The position numbers and the translations under genes were made by a program. The notes beneath the pieces were generated by a model. The model made no database searches. It saw nothing but the letters and a program-made list of their open reading frames with translations, and was not told where the DNA came from. Source: Mesotaenium endlicherianum (taxonomy: Eukaryota > Streptophyta > Zygnematophyceae > Zygnematales > Mesotaeniaceae). Taken from it: a stretch of DNA of 56,070 nucleotides. The stretch spans positions 459,984 through 516,053 of the forward strand of contig WELA01013420.1 in the NCBI GenBank assembly GCA_009602735.1, read 5' to 3'. Below, piece after piece: positions 23,346 through 34,163 of the stretch. Position 1 is the stretch's first letter. Each line of letters opens with the position of its first letter.

Positions 23346-24063
23346 TGTAATGAATCAGTACATTGGTAAATATAATATTTATTTAAATATAATAGTTAAG
23401 TAAGTTCAGCCTGCTAAACTTTACTCAATATTTAGTCTGCTGGACTTTATAGAATTGTCAGTTTAATGACTCAGCCGAAAGCAGCAGGCTGAAGTCAACT
23501 TAGGTCACCTTGCTGACACATTCTTTAACAGCCAGCTACTTCTGTACTTGGTAGCAGCGAATTGCCTAGATATGCACCTAAGTGTGGTATGCTAGATGAA
23601 TGCCCAGATGACATCCTCAGGATGGATGGCGATTCGGGATGATGGGAGATGGTGGTGGATTTGGTTAATCGAGGTCCTACCAACGTGGTTAACTCCCGGT
23701 TAGGCGGTGCCATCGCACTTGCCGTTGAACAGTAAACTCATTCCACGTACATATGCTAGGTATTGCTCTCGAGTTCGGCATTCAAAAACAAGGCCAACTC
23801 TCTTGTACAGCTTACTGAGAGATATCTGAATCCAAGGCGGGAAGCCATTGATACGCACTGTCTTCTAGCCTTGCTTATGCATGAGTTTACTGTTTGCATT
23901 ATTTATGCTAGTTTACTTGCATTTGACTTGCGAGTATTATCTACCGCTAGTGTGTTGTCCTTTGCTGTTTAGTCAACTAACAGAAAATACCATAAAATTA
24001 ACTTTTTGAAATAAAGATCTTCATTAATTGTTAATTGCTTATTTGGTTAGTCAATTCATTTCA
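23346..24063 (+). repeat. Family-1 solo LTR with perfect target duplication
   Basis: TGTAATGAATC to ATTCATTTCA, 718 bp. Flanked on both sides by GATAG (23341-23345 and 24064-24068). The right flank is not a primer site, so this is a solo LTR left after recombination between the LTRs of a full element that had inserted into the pol of element A. Confidence 0.92.
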
Positions 24064-24079
24064 GATAGGGTCCTTCCTA

Positions 24080-24425
24080 GTTATGAAATACGTCCGTACA
24101 GCCCTTTCGTGTCGTACAGTACAATTTGGTATACTTCATACGTCTGTGCGGCTGGGTACGCGTTTAGACTGACAACACGCTTTTTGATTTTTTGAAATAG
24201 TGTCGGTTTAATTATCGCACACGTTTTTCGTAAATTTGGACATCCACGTAAGTCTGCCGCACGTATAAACCCCTCGCGCCAGTGCACATGTGGACGGGGA
24301 GGCGCTTCGTGGAGTCTCAAAAGTTGCCGTCCAAGGATGGATGAAAGTTTTAACCTCTTCCTCATCTGCCCTCATCTGCCCTCACGCTTCGCATTTTTTT
24401 GCAGCTGCAACATGTATCTTGCATA
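24080..24425. repeat. CGTA-rich dispersed repeat, copy i
   Basis: Starts near ATACGTCCGTACAGCCC and is rich in CGTA, TACG and CACG. It shares ordered motifs (CGTACAGCC, a T-rich segment, GTCGGTTTA, CACG) with 37240-37500 and 48010-48130. It abuts the last few bases of pol (GGTCCT) to the right of the solo LTR. No ORF. Nature unknown. Confidence 0.5.
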
Positions 24426-24439
24426 TCATTTTGGATTCC

Positions 24440-24679
24440 ATCTGAATCCAAGGCGAGAAGCCATTGATATGCACTGTCTTCTAGCCTTGCTTATATATGA
24501 GTTTACTGATTGCATTATTGATGCTAGTTTACTTTCATTTGACTTGCGAGTATCGTCCACTGTTAGTGTGTTGTCTTTTGTTGTTTAATCAATTCACACA
24601 AAATACCATAAAGATTACTTGCTGATATAAAGATCTTCATTAATTGTTAATTACATATTTGGTAAGCCGATTCATTTCA
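24440..24679 (+). repeat. Family-1 LTR fragment (3' third)
   Basis: Matches the last 240 bp of the family-1 LTR, from CTGAATCCAAGGCG to GATTCATTTCA. The left two thirds are absent. It directly abuts the host-like gene fragment at 24680. Confidence 0.85.
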
Positions 24680-25331
24680 CTGATGTTGCAAGTCTTGAGG
24701 AGGTGCAGGGTTCAGTCTGTGCACCTGGAGAACAAGTAATATGAATACATTCAGCAAATGGCAGACTGCCTGCCAAATTGGCATCCAAGTGAAGAATCCC
24801 TGTAAAATCAATAAGTATGCTGGATGAGACATAATCATTTGAAATACAACCTAAACAGAGGAAACATAGAGAAAAGCCCACCCCAACCCACCCCATCCCG
24901 CCAGAACGGTGTGCATAAGAATCCTTACCTAGCGCAAAAAACTCGTACTCTAGGATTGCATCAAGTATACTTTCAGCTCCTGCCGGTAGTGCCCGCATGC
25001 TGTTAGCCATGCTGGTTTGAATCTTGACAGCCTTGTCCAACCTGTGAAGTAATGTATCATAATCCTCCCTTCCTTCTTCCGACCAGAAGTGTGTTCTAAC
25101 AATTCTCTTAACAGGTGGTGGAGTCTTTAATTCATCAGCTTTCATCCGATCCTTGTAAGCTACAAGAAGGCGTTGCATGCGGATAGTACGAGCCTGTAGG
25201 TCATTCACTGTTTTGTCCATGACTTGTAGCATACACTTGTAGTCTTCATTACACCCACTAATGCATGATTTAATCCACAAATGGAGACCTATTCCCTCTA
25301 ACGCTTAGGGAGATTCTTCATCAAATTCCAT
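24680..25331 (-). pseudogene. Host-like two-exon gene fragment, unknown family
   Basis: ATG at 25331 opens MEFDEESP, then TAA at 25305-25307, then the same frame continues for over 120 residues (ALEGIGLHLWIKSC, MQRLLVAYKDRMKADELK, RTHFWSEEGREDYDTLLHRL, LEYEFFALG). A good donor (AG|GTAAGG) ends exon 1 at 24929 and an acceptor (TTTTACAG|GG) opens exon 2 at 24799. The 129-bp intron is a multiple of three and keeps the frame. Exon 2 reads ILHLDANLAGSLPFAEC up to the LTR at 24679. The helical, charged product matches no family I recognise. The stop and flanking LTR fragments suggest a broken gene. Confidence 0.5.
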
Positions 25332-25450
25332 GACACAGATAGACGTAAGGCAGAAGGGTACAAAGGGGGTCTATGTTTTCATGTAACTACGTGAATAGGC
25401 CTCAGAGTAATACAACTTTAAGAAATTGCCAAAATAGTTGAAGACACAGA

Positions 25451-25841
25451 CCCTACCAACGTGGTTAACTCCCGGGTAGGCGGTGCCATCGCACTGACCG
25501 TTGAACAGTAAATTCATTCCATGTACATATGCTAGGCATTGCTCTCGAGTTCGGCATTCGGAAACGAGGCCAACTATCTTGTACAAGCTTACTGAGAGCG
25601 ATCTGAATCCAAGGCGAGAAGCCATTGATATGAACTGTCTTCCAACCTTGCTTATGTATGAGTTTACTGATTTGCATTATTGATGCTAGTTTACTCGCAT
25701 TTGACTTACGAGTATTATTCACTGCTAGTGTGTTGTCCTTTGCCGTTTAACCAGTTAACGGAAATTACCATAAAGATTACTTGCTGATATAAAGATCTTA
25801 ATTAATTGTTAATCGCTTATTTGGTAAGTCGATTCATTTCA
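25451..25841 (+). repeat. Family-1 LTR fragment (3' half)
   Basis: Matches the family-1 LTR from CCTACCAACGTGG to GATTCATTTCA. The 5' half is missing. It joins at 25842 straight into ORF3 sequence (AGAGGCAAGC, equivalent to 43168), so an LTR sits inside this ORF3 copy or was joined to it by recombination. Confidence 0.85.
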
Positions 25842-27352
25842 AGAGGCAAGCCGAGGAGAGGCGGAAGCAGCAGGCTGAAGAAGAAGAATAGAGGAGAATC
25901 AGCAGCTACAACTACACAGTATTGGGCAAGGGCTTTGATCTATTGGAGGAGGCCTTCAAGTATGCCCAGAGAAGTCGCAGTGAGGCCCAGCAGGACATCC
26001 TGCAAAGGGAAGGGGAGACATCAGAACACTTTCACAAGTATATCGAGGTCAGCACAGGGCTCCTCCTCTACCACAATTATGCCAGGATGGTAGGGTATAC
26101 AGTCAGAGAGGCCAAGGCAATGGCCCAAATGAATGAGACAGGAGCTGTATCGATCCCAGGTATCTGGGGAAAGGATAGGGTCATCAGGATGATCCCCATG
26201 GACGCGGACAGCTTTAAGGACTCTACACCACATAACCGGTTCAAGGCCATGTATAATGAGGTGGAGAGGAGAAGCTGGGAGTTCTTGGCCAAGAAAACCA
26301 GTCAACTGGACTTTGCAGGGCACTAGTACCCGTGCACTCTGAAAAGGACAGACCCTGCCTTCTTCCAGAAGCCCACCGATTGGCGATGGATGACCATCAA
26401 CATGAGGGACCAGCACAACAACAAGGCGAAGGATGAGGATTTCCTAACAGACCTACAGGGGAACATACTGTTGCCTCCTCACATTGCAGATTGGGACCCA
26501 AAATTGGATGGAATAAGAGACTGCATAAGCCAAGAAATGCAGGAGGACAAGAGCAGGGCCCGTGAGTCATTCTCTAAAGAGAAGCATGCTTATGCCAAAT
26601 GGGCAAGCAAGCAAGGAGAAAAGGACCTATATGCGGTCCGGACTCAACAGCCTCCACCAGCACCCAAAAGACGAAGGTCAGTGGGGTATTCTTTTTCTCG
26701 GGAAGAGCTAGAGCAGCTGACAGAGGAAACCCCGGCGGTCTCAGAGAAACCAGGGGAAGAAGAGGAGGAGGGGTCAGAGGAAGAAGAGGAAGGCGAGGAG
26801 GAGGACACTAGCCTCGCTGTGGTCCTGACACTTGCCACATCCCCTGTAAGGGAGAAGATTGGGATGACCTTGCAACAGCTCGCTGAAGAGGAGGACATCA
26901 CTTAGCTGGGATTTGCCAGAGGACAGAGCCCATCTGCAGGCACGGAGACCCAGTCAGATAGGGCAGACAGGAGGGCTGCTAGGGAGATAGCCAGAGGCCT
27001 GCCAGCATCTCCCTCGCGGAGAGGGCATGTACCCTTGGCTCATGTCATGCAACATCCTTCTGCGATGCCGGTATATGTACCTGTCAGTTTGAGGGCTGTC
27101 CAGGAGAAGGCTGCCTCCCGTGAGTTTCAGACTGTGCAGGAGGAAACAGCCCAGTTACAGCGTTCTCCGCAGGGCCCCTACGCGGATCCCCCAGGCTTCA
27201 GGAGACCTCAAGACAGGAGGAGGTCTGACTCCCTTGAGTATAGGGCCTCAGGGTCATCCCCCTCCTAATGGCAGTAGGCTGGGGACGGAAGGGACAGCAC
27301 GCTGTTACTGTTGTTAGTGTTGTCGAGGCGACAAGATGTAAGTTTGAGGGAT
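25842..27352 (+). pseudogene. ORF3 of family-1 gypsy, degraded copy (element C)
   Basis: Aligns with 43166-44610 over its length: SYNYTVLGKGFDLLEEAFKY (two changes from the other copy apart from frame), YHNYARMVGYTVREAKAM, IPGIWGKDRVIRMIPMDAD, NRFKAMYNEVERRSWEFLA, PTDWRWMTINMRDQ, VGYSFSREELEQLTEETP, an acidic Glu run, then HVPLAHVMQHPSAMPVYVPV and a Pro/Arg-rich end. Stops: TAG for CAG at 25889, TAG for TGG at 26324 and TAG for TGG at 26903. Here the reading frame is continuous across the acidic region, where the copy at 42938 is frameshifted. The N-terminal coiled coil is lost. It is followed by its 3' LTR. Confidence 0.85.
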
Positions 27353-28063
27353 TGTAATGAATCAATATATTGGTTGATATAATATTCATTTAAATGTTAT
27401 AGCTCAATAAGTTCAGTTTGTTGAACTTCAGTTAATATTGAGTCTGCTGTACTTTATTAAATAATCAGTTTAATGACTCAGCCGGGAGCAGCAGGCTGAA
27501 GTCAACTCAGGTCAGCTTGCTGACACATTCTTTGACAGCCAGCTGACTCGGTAGCAGCGAACTGCCTAGATATGCATCTAAGTGTGGTGTGCTAGATGAA
27601 TGGCCAGATGACATCCTTAGGATGGATGGCAATTCGGGATGATGGGAGATGGCGATGGATTCGGTTAACCGAGGTCCTACCAACGTAGTTAACTCCCGGG
27701 TAGGCGGTGCCATCGTACTGGCCGTTGAACAGTAAACTCATTCCATGTACATATGCTAGGTGTTGCTCTCGAGTTCGGCATTCGGAAACGAGGCCAACAC
27801 TCTGGTACAGCTTACTGAGAGGGATCTGAATCGAAGGCGAGAAGCCATTGATATGCACTGTCTCCTAGCGTTGCTTATGTGTGAGTTTACTGATTGCAAC
27901 ATTGATGCTAGTTTACTTCCATTTGACTTCCGAGTATTGTCCACTACTAGTACGTTGTCTTTTGCTGTTTAATTCGTTAACAAAAAATACCATAAAGATT
28001 ACTTGCTGATATAAAAATCTTCATTAATTGTTAATCGCCTATTTGGTAAGTCGATTCATTTCA
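27353..28063 (+). repeat. Family-1 3' LTR (element C)
   Basis: 711 bp, TGTAATGAATC to GATTCATTTCA, preceded by the purine-rich AAGTTTGAGGGAT. It ends exactly where the F-box-like frame on the minus strand is interrupted (28064). Confidence 0.93.
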
Positions 28064-28503
28064 CTGTTCCCCAGCCTTCCCAGGAAGTTGGCACTATCGG
28101 TGCCGCACCTGAGGTATATCCAAACATCTGTCACGTTCTTGAGCTTGCCCAGTCCTTGGACAACTTTTTCCCACTTGCTATTCACGCAGTAGGACGCAAC
28201 CTTCTTGCTGCTGTTGAGAAGCAAAGTGTGCCACCCCTTGCAAACTCTCATTACATTCCTCAAGCTGCTTTTTTTGTATTGCTCTTCGTGGTTTCTCCAA
28301 TCTAGCTCCCGTGCACTTTGAAGCAGAATGTCTTACATCATCTCTGTGCCTACCTGGGAGATGTGCGTGCCCTCTTTCTTTTGTCTCTCTTCATCTAGGA
28401 TGCACACTTCTGAGACTTGGTGTGCTCTTTGACCATCTGTGAATTCACCCTCGCTGCCACACAAACAGCACTCAATTTGTATTAATCCCCCTGCCATTGG
28501 CAT
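28064..28503 (-). pseudogene. F-box-like protein fragment, truncated by an LTR
   Basis: ATG at 28503 opens MPMAGGLIQIECCLCGSEGE, which contains a CxxC pair; the frame continues to GTEMM, meets TAA at 28333-28335, then continues unbroken: LLQSARELDWRNHEEQ, SLRNVMRVCKGWHTLL, KWEKVVQGLGKLKNVTDVWI, then the LTR. The LRNVMRVCKGWHTLL block resembles the second half of an F-box, which would bind SKP1 in an SCF ubiquitin ligase. I base that on one motif only. The stop and LTR truncation imply a broken gene or a trapped fragment. It could be the 5' part of a gene whose other exons lie elsewhere. Confidence 0.5.
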
Positions 28504-29352
28504 GCTGTGTTATGGCGCTGGATCAAAGCACACCGGACACAGAAGCAATTAGATGCATTAGAGGGGAGAAATATGAGAGAACGCACCTCCAGCCACTCTT
28601 ATCCAATTGTGTATCGCGTGCTTCCACTTGGAAAGTTATCCTGGCAGGGCTGTAGAGATTGTGAGGGAAACATTTAAAGACTCCATCCAAACTGAAACTG
28701 TCGAAGATTTATTGTTTCATGCTGAAGCTCCCTGATCCATTGTATGTGCGTGCATGTAGCAGGAGGGTGCTTTAACTCCAGGTGCAAGTGGTTTTTCTCA
28801 AATATGGGGGACTTCTTTGAGAATACAGAGTGCATGTTACTGTGTTGTGTACAAGGAGCGCTAAAGCCTGAAGGTGAAAGGGAGAAAGTCCTAAATGATG
28901 ATATTCTTGTGTCCATGGGGGGTGCTCACTGGCTGAGATCTTTCTGAATCACTGGAAGTTTTTGCAGGAATTGCAAGTGGGGCAGCTTTACATCGCATTT
29001 ATAAAGTTTAAAAAGGTCTACAAGATCAAAATGTTAGTAAGCATGGCGAAACCAAAAAAGTGTCACAATGTATGACCTTCTCCACTCATGGAGCTCAAGG
29101 CACAGCACGCATACGACATCCTACACAGCACAATGAAATTGCATTCAAAACTCAATGATTGACAAGTATTTTCTTGTCATGATTATCTCGAAAGGGCCTT
29201 CAAATGTAGTGTCAACCTCAGTCAACCTGGTGTGAACCATTCTTGTTCAACATCGTTGAACGTGCCAAGGTGTCACCGTGGATTGGCTGGTTTGTGTGTA
29301 ACCCCCAAATGCCTCTTCGGTAGCTAATGCCGACGAGACGTTTGAATTCATC
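28504..29352. other. No recognisable gene
   Basis: Short frames on both strands without motifs. Likely upstream or intron DNA of the neighbouring host-like fragments. Confidence 0.4.
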
Positions 29353-30018
29353 ATGTACAGTTCACAGATTCGCTATAACAACGTGGATCGCAACGTCCTC
29401 CATCATCTCCCATCGTCGGCCATCATCTTTTTTTCAAGCAATTCGAAGCCTGCATGTTCTGCTTCTATTATAGCCAAAGTTGTCTTGAGCTACACCAATG
29501 CCGACGCTCTTCGAAGCACAATTGACATACGATTTTACAAGCTTACTCATGGCAATGAGCGCAGTCTTGTTCAAGATGTTTCCAAGCGCATTGAAGCATA
29601 CTAAAGCTGTGGATACCTTATGTTGAACCAATTGCGAGAGCGAAAAGGTAAGCTTTATTCATCTTTTGCTAGCTGTATTGATTATAGTGCGCATGTCAGT
29701 ATACTGTTCGACAACAAACCTCACACTCTGAGAACCATGGTTGGCGTTGTGGACCAGAAACTTATTTCCCACAGGTTGGCTAAAAATAGACTAATTTGCA
29801 GGTTAAGCGAAGAAATCCGCATGATAAGGAGTAGGGCTGAGCCTTTTGATCAGCATTGTTTATTTCGCAACGAGAAGCATGCAATCAAGCTACTGGAAGA
29901 ATTAATAGAACTTATTAGGATTTGTTTATCTGATGAACATATAGTGGGCATGCCAGAGGAAGACTATTACAGTGAACTCAGCGACTTCGATGCGGAATCT
30001 AACTGGATAGCTAGATAA
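29353..30018 (+). pseudogene. Possible exons, helical repeat segment 1 upstream of methyltransferase
   Basis: One reading frame (stop only at 29602-29604) gives a charged helical product ending ...HAIKLLEELIEL and SDEHIVGMPEEDYYSELSDF. A donor-like AAAAG|GTAAGC is at 29647 and an acceptor-like TTTGCAG|GTTAAGC near 29813, so the second half may be an exon. The SDE-x-I-x-x-M pattern resembles the two segments that follow (TDEQIARMEKS; DDNLIAGINKK). No family recognised. Confidence 0.35.
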
Positions 30019-30071
30019 GTGCGTTAACCACACTTCTAACAGCCTTTGCCTCAGTTCCACAATGTGTTTCC

Positions 30072-30585
30072 ATGTTGAACTCATTCTCTTTTATCATGTG
30101 GGGCTGTTCATGCAGCAAAATGTCAAACTCAGCGACGTCATCAAGCTCGACTCGTATTAGAGCCATACGTGGTGTGATGTTCAATGCAGAAGGGTTGAGC
30201 AGGCCCTCGTGGTACCTTGCTGAGGCCTCTTTCCTCACGCGTGCTGCTCAACCCTACATAGCTCTATCTATGCACCACAATACCCAACCCCAAATAGTGA
30301 AGCTAGAAAAACAGGCATTGACGAAGATATTGGGATTTAACTTTAAGAGGAGCCTGGAAAATTGCATTGCCCAATTGAGATTGAACAACAACCCAAGCCA
30401 TCCCAAGCACAGGGTAGCAAAGAGGGTGGTGGAGGACACACAGAAGGCTGTGACCTTGCTCCAGGCCAAAGTAGAAAGTGCTTGGACAGACGAGCAAATT
30501 GCACGCATGGAGAAATCACATATGGCCATCATGTATACAGCCTATTATCAGCGACTACAACGTGTGCGGGCCGACGGTTCCAGCG
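30072..30585 (+). CDS. Possible exon, helical repeat segment 2
   Basis: Open frame whose last 90 residues are a helical block: LEKQALTKILGFNFKRSLEN, HRVAKRVVEDTQKAV, SAWTDEQIARMEKSHMAI, AYYQRLQRV. It ends at GCG|GTAAGTTACTC, a strong donor. The block aligns by eye with segment 3 (30980-31290) in the order basic helix, KAV..K..W.D..IA, K..M....Y..RL. The intron starts are also similar (GTAAGTTACTC against GTAAGCTACTC), suggesting exon plus intron duplication. Function unknown. Confidence 0.45.
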
Positions 30586-30812
30586 GTAAGTTACTCTCGT
30601 GCTAGGTGTCTGAAAGCACTTACTATTCTTCCACAATTTGCAGTTACTCTCGTGTTCTGCCTGCTTCTCCATCTATGTATAATGACAAGTTTTGATGATG
30701 AACTGGTGCTAGCCTTTCCGTCCAGTAGTAACCTTTTGTGCCTTGGAAATTATTGTAGCAGCCATGCATGTTTTTTATTATATACGTGTGTTGTGAACTA
30801 TCTCACCTGTAG

Positions 30813-31308
30813 ACATCATTATCATGCTCGTGCAATGCTGACAAGTGTGGTTGAAGTGTTGTTGAGTATGCCAGAACTCAACAAACTAAGTGGTGACGTC
30901 GATCCTCGAGCACCCAGGCCAACATGGTGGCTACCCATTCAGGATGAACCGGCACCATCTGCCCAATTCTGGCTCGACCTGGCGCAACAGGCCGGCCGCT
31001 CCGAGGAGGAGAAGTCGTCTCTGGAAAAGAAGGTGCTGAAGCAGGAATTGAGGGAGATATATAGTCTGCACCATGCCATCACGCAGGACTTTTGGGAACA
31101 GGTCACTGCACTCAGCAGACCTCGCGACGAGGCCTTAGTCAAGGTGCATAAGGACCTACTTGAGGCCGCCAATGCAGTGAAAGCGCAATTCAAGGCTGCT
31201 TGGGACGACAATTTAATTGCAGGCATCAACAAAAAGGACATGGTAAATCAGTACTGTCTGTATCACTGGCGACTCGCTCAACTGTGGGACATACCCTGAA
31301 GGTGCACA
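30813..31308 (+). CDS. Possible exon, helical repeat segment 3
   Basis: Begins after an acceptor-like CACCTGTAG and reads VVEVLLSMPELNKLSGDVDP, PTWWLPIQDEPAPSAQFWLD, then the helical block LKQELREIYSLHHAI, VHKDLLEAANAVKAQ, AAWDDNLIAGINKKDMV, YHWRLAQLWDIP. It ends near AAG|GTAAGCTACTCAG at 31309-31311. A TGA at 31297-31299 falls just before the donor, so either the splice is slightly upstream or the exon is terminal. It lies 840 bp upstream of the methyltransferase on the same strand and could be its N-terminal region. Confidence 0.45.
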
Positions 31309-31309
31309 A

Positions 31310-32138
31310 GGTAAGCTACTCAGCTGCTGGATGCGTGTGCATGCAAATTGTTAGCCTGCTCTCTTCCATGCACTTATTTCATGCCAGCTGCTGTGGTTCC
31401 GCGGTCATATGCCGCCACTTGCCTACTAGAGCCGTGTGCAGTGTGGTCCGCTAGGATAATCTTGCGACTGCCCTGCAGTTAGTTATCGAGTGCTTCCTTT
31501 CTGCTGTGCCTTGCCTCATTTGTGAATATTCATTTAGAGTTGGTACCTTGCTAACGATTATGGTATGATTGTTGTTGGGTATGGTCGGTGTTCAGCGAGT
31601 GTCTCAGTAAGGCGCCATCCTCAGTGAGCATGACTCTGCGACAAGAGCAACAGTTGTGGCCGAATGATGTGAAGATTGAAGACAAATGCCTGTGATATGA
31701 CCTTATAGCACATGAAGTGAGGCGTGCAGTATCTATTGCAGCTAGCTCCACTGCAGCTTGTACAGTAGAAGTTAACAATAAATGTCATGTCAAACTACTG
31801 ACGGGAAGGAGTTTGTCCGGAATCATTGAACAAATGATGACCGTGATTGGTCAATTGCGCTAGGTGAGATACTTGTTCAATTTTAGGCAGCAGGCAGGAT
31901 ATACAAGTTACGGCCTGTGCACTTCTATAAAAAGTAATTGTACGATAATGAGGGCCCAGGTGGGTCCTCAGATCATGTATGTGGTACAGTGCTTTGTCTT
32001 TTTCTGCAAGTACAAATGCTGCTGGAATCTGAACTTGGAATATTCTCAATTTTTGAATTCTACCTACTTCAGCCATTGCCTGTGAAGTATGTTTCCATTT
32101 CTTTTCATTTCATGCGATTTGTTTTGTGAACCCTCTGC
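31310..32138. other. Probable intron or spacer before methyltransferase
   Basis: No frame with motifs. Donor-like sites at 31311 (GTAAGC) and 31863 (GTGAGA) and pyrimidine-rich stretches before 32140 fit intron DNA, but the splicing cannot be settled by eye. Confidence 0.4.
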
Positions 32139-33633
32139 TTCACATTCGAATTGAGGATCTGCAGTCTATTTATTGGAATAGGAGGCTTTGAATTACCATT
32201 TGTAGAACAAGGGCATGACTTGGTTCTTATGGTTGACTTAGACCCCGCTTATCGCAAGCTTCATGCAGCCAAATTTTCGGGTGTCCGCTTGGTGGAAGAT
32301 ATTGCTGCTCTCAACAAATTTCCACATGACACAAACTTAGTTTTAGCTCGTTTTCCTTGTCAGGATGTATCTACTTGCTCGCATACCATGAGCAATTCCT
32401 CCTTAATGTCACGAACTGGACTAGTTTCCCACAAATGGAGACTTTTAGAGTCTCAACGAGTCCCGATAGTAATCCTGGAGAATGTCCCGGGCATTTTGAG
32501 CACACAGACCATAGAAGGGGTCCCGTATATCAGCAGTGTCACAGCTGCACTTCATGCTCTGGGCTACAACTAGGCATATCGCTGTGTCCAATGCATCTCC
32601 TTTGAAAAGCTGCAACTGAGGCCCGAGGGAGAGGTTGGTCTTAGTGGCCATCTTTATGGGAGATCCACGTGACGTATCGCTCACAGAAACTGAGCGTTGC
32701 TCCCAAGTTGGGCCATGTGGGTGTGCATTTCACACGTTTGAGAGCAGAGGCCCTTACAAGGGTGTGTGGTGTACTGGCCTCAATGAGAATGCCCCTTTCA
32801 AGTCCTATGGCCTGACTCCGACGATCACAGCTACAAATAGCAGCTCCCTCTTGGTTGCAAGGGAAGACGAGCGTAGCTTGTGCCTACGTGTGTTGCTCGT
32901 GCCCGATGTGGAAGAGCTACAAGGTTTTTCCAGGGGTTGGATTGCTCAAATGAATAATCCATGTCGTCAGTTCCAAAACCTGGGAAATGCTATACCAATA
33001 GGTCTCTCTTCCTGGTTGGCAGATCGCGTTCGCAACATGTACAAACATAAATACTGCCCTACGACAAGGGACCTGGTGCTAGATGCAGGCGCTAGGTGGC
33101 CATGAAATGCATGGCAGAGGCAAAATTGTGGAGGCAAAGTACATATTGCCGCAAATGTATGTCGTGTGGTACAGGCTACAGCAATGGATTCGATATTTGG
33201 AGGGCACAAGTTTCCCTCGGCTGAAGAACAGACGAGAGGCAAGTCAGCCCTAGTCACTTGGTTGAATCGCCCAAAGACAGATGATGAGTGGGCAAAAGTA
33301 AGGTCTCTGCCTCAATCACTACGGGAGCGTATGCTGGCTTCTACCCGCAGTTGCCTATGCCTGGTAGCTGAGCGCTTGTTGCCCTACATTGGAGCGGAAC
33401 AAGCACTTAGAAGAGATGAACCTCGGAACCCACTGTCAGGCATGCAGTGGAGGGCATTGGCACAGTTGCAGCAAGGGCAAAATATTCATTGCAATGGTGC
33501 AAGTAAGAAGTTCGACTGTGCAACGAGGTTCGGTCATTTTGTGAAAGAGCACGTGGCGGACGAGAACGGGGCTAAGGCACTCGGGTGTACAGCCCTGGTC
33601 CTGTATTTCAACGACTGGCTTGAGGAAAGATGA
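32139..33633 (+). pseudogene. Cytosine-C5 DNA methyltransferase, decayed
   Basis: Motifs of the C5 family occur in order. Motif I LRICSLFIGIGGFELPF (32151) binds S-adenosylmethionine. Motif IV RFPCQDVS carries the catalytic Cys. Motif VI ILENVPGI carries the catalytic Glu. Motif VIII is GPRERLVLV (32620). LTPTITA and VPDVEELQGFSRGW resemble IX, and CRQFQNLGNAIPIGL resembles X. The layout is compact, with a short target-recognition region, more like bacterial or Dnmt2-size enzymes than plant MET1/CMT, and no BAH domain is seen. It is broken by TAG at 32571, a one-base shift near 32588, TGA at 32617 and TGA at 33103. After the last stop the frame continues another 175 residues (WLNRPKTDDEWAKVRSLP, CNGASKKFDCATRFGHFV) of no known family. 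Confidence 0.85.
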
Positions 33634-34163
33634 GGCGAAGATCGGCATGTGTGCAATCACAAATATGTGAGCATGCTGGTGGGAGTCTATGGACTCCGGT
33701 GGAGCAGGGGTAATCATCATCCCCGGGCATACCTGAGTAAAGTGTACAGCAGCAACCAGGACTAGTTCATATTTCAGCAAGTACACGTCCAGGTTCCACG
33801 CATACCTCAGAATGAGTCACTTAGAAGCAAGTGCAAGGACTAGTTCTTGTACTCAGGCGTACTACTCCAAGGCATAGTGCAGCAATCATCTTCAATAGAG
33901 CCAGACTTGGTTTGAGGTTTTGCAATGGGCATGCATACTGAAGACAAAGCACCCTCAGGCTAAACCACTCAAACCCTGAAAAGTAATAATAAATATTAAT
34001 GGCCATTGAGTACACCTTAGTAAAAAGTCCGTAGAGAGAGCTACCCTACTGAATCTAATTATGGGGCAAAAGCAAAAATGTTGACTATATACAAGGGGAT
34101 AGAGTACCCAAGTGCTGCTATGCCTATGTTGCATATTAAATATTACCCCTCAAGGGGTTTTCA
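33634..34163. other. Spacer between convergent methyltransferase and hAT
   Basis: No ORF with motifs. Contains two similar short tracts (CAAGGACTAGTTC and CCAGGACTAGTTC, about 60 bp apart). Could hold the hAT 3' terminus, but I could not identify inverted repeats. Confidence 0.35.

Noticed and set aside
26644..26901. Ser-rich minus-strand frames opposite ORF3 (also 43839-44273)
   Set aside because: Antisense of the Glu-rich run gives Ser/Pro stretches. No start, motif or conservation.
21096..33633. A reassigned stop codon, suggested by many isolated stops in long frames
   Set aside because: All three stop codons occur, mostly as transitions from Trp or Gln in decayed transposons, while the host exon at 55450 ends normally with TGA.
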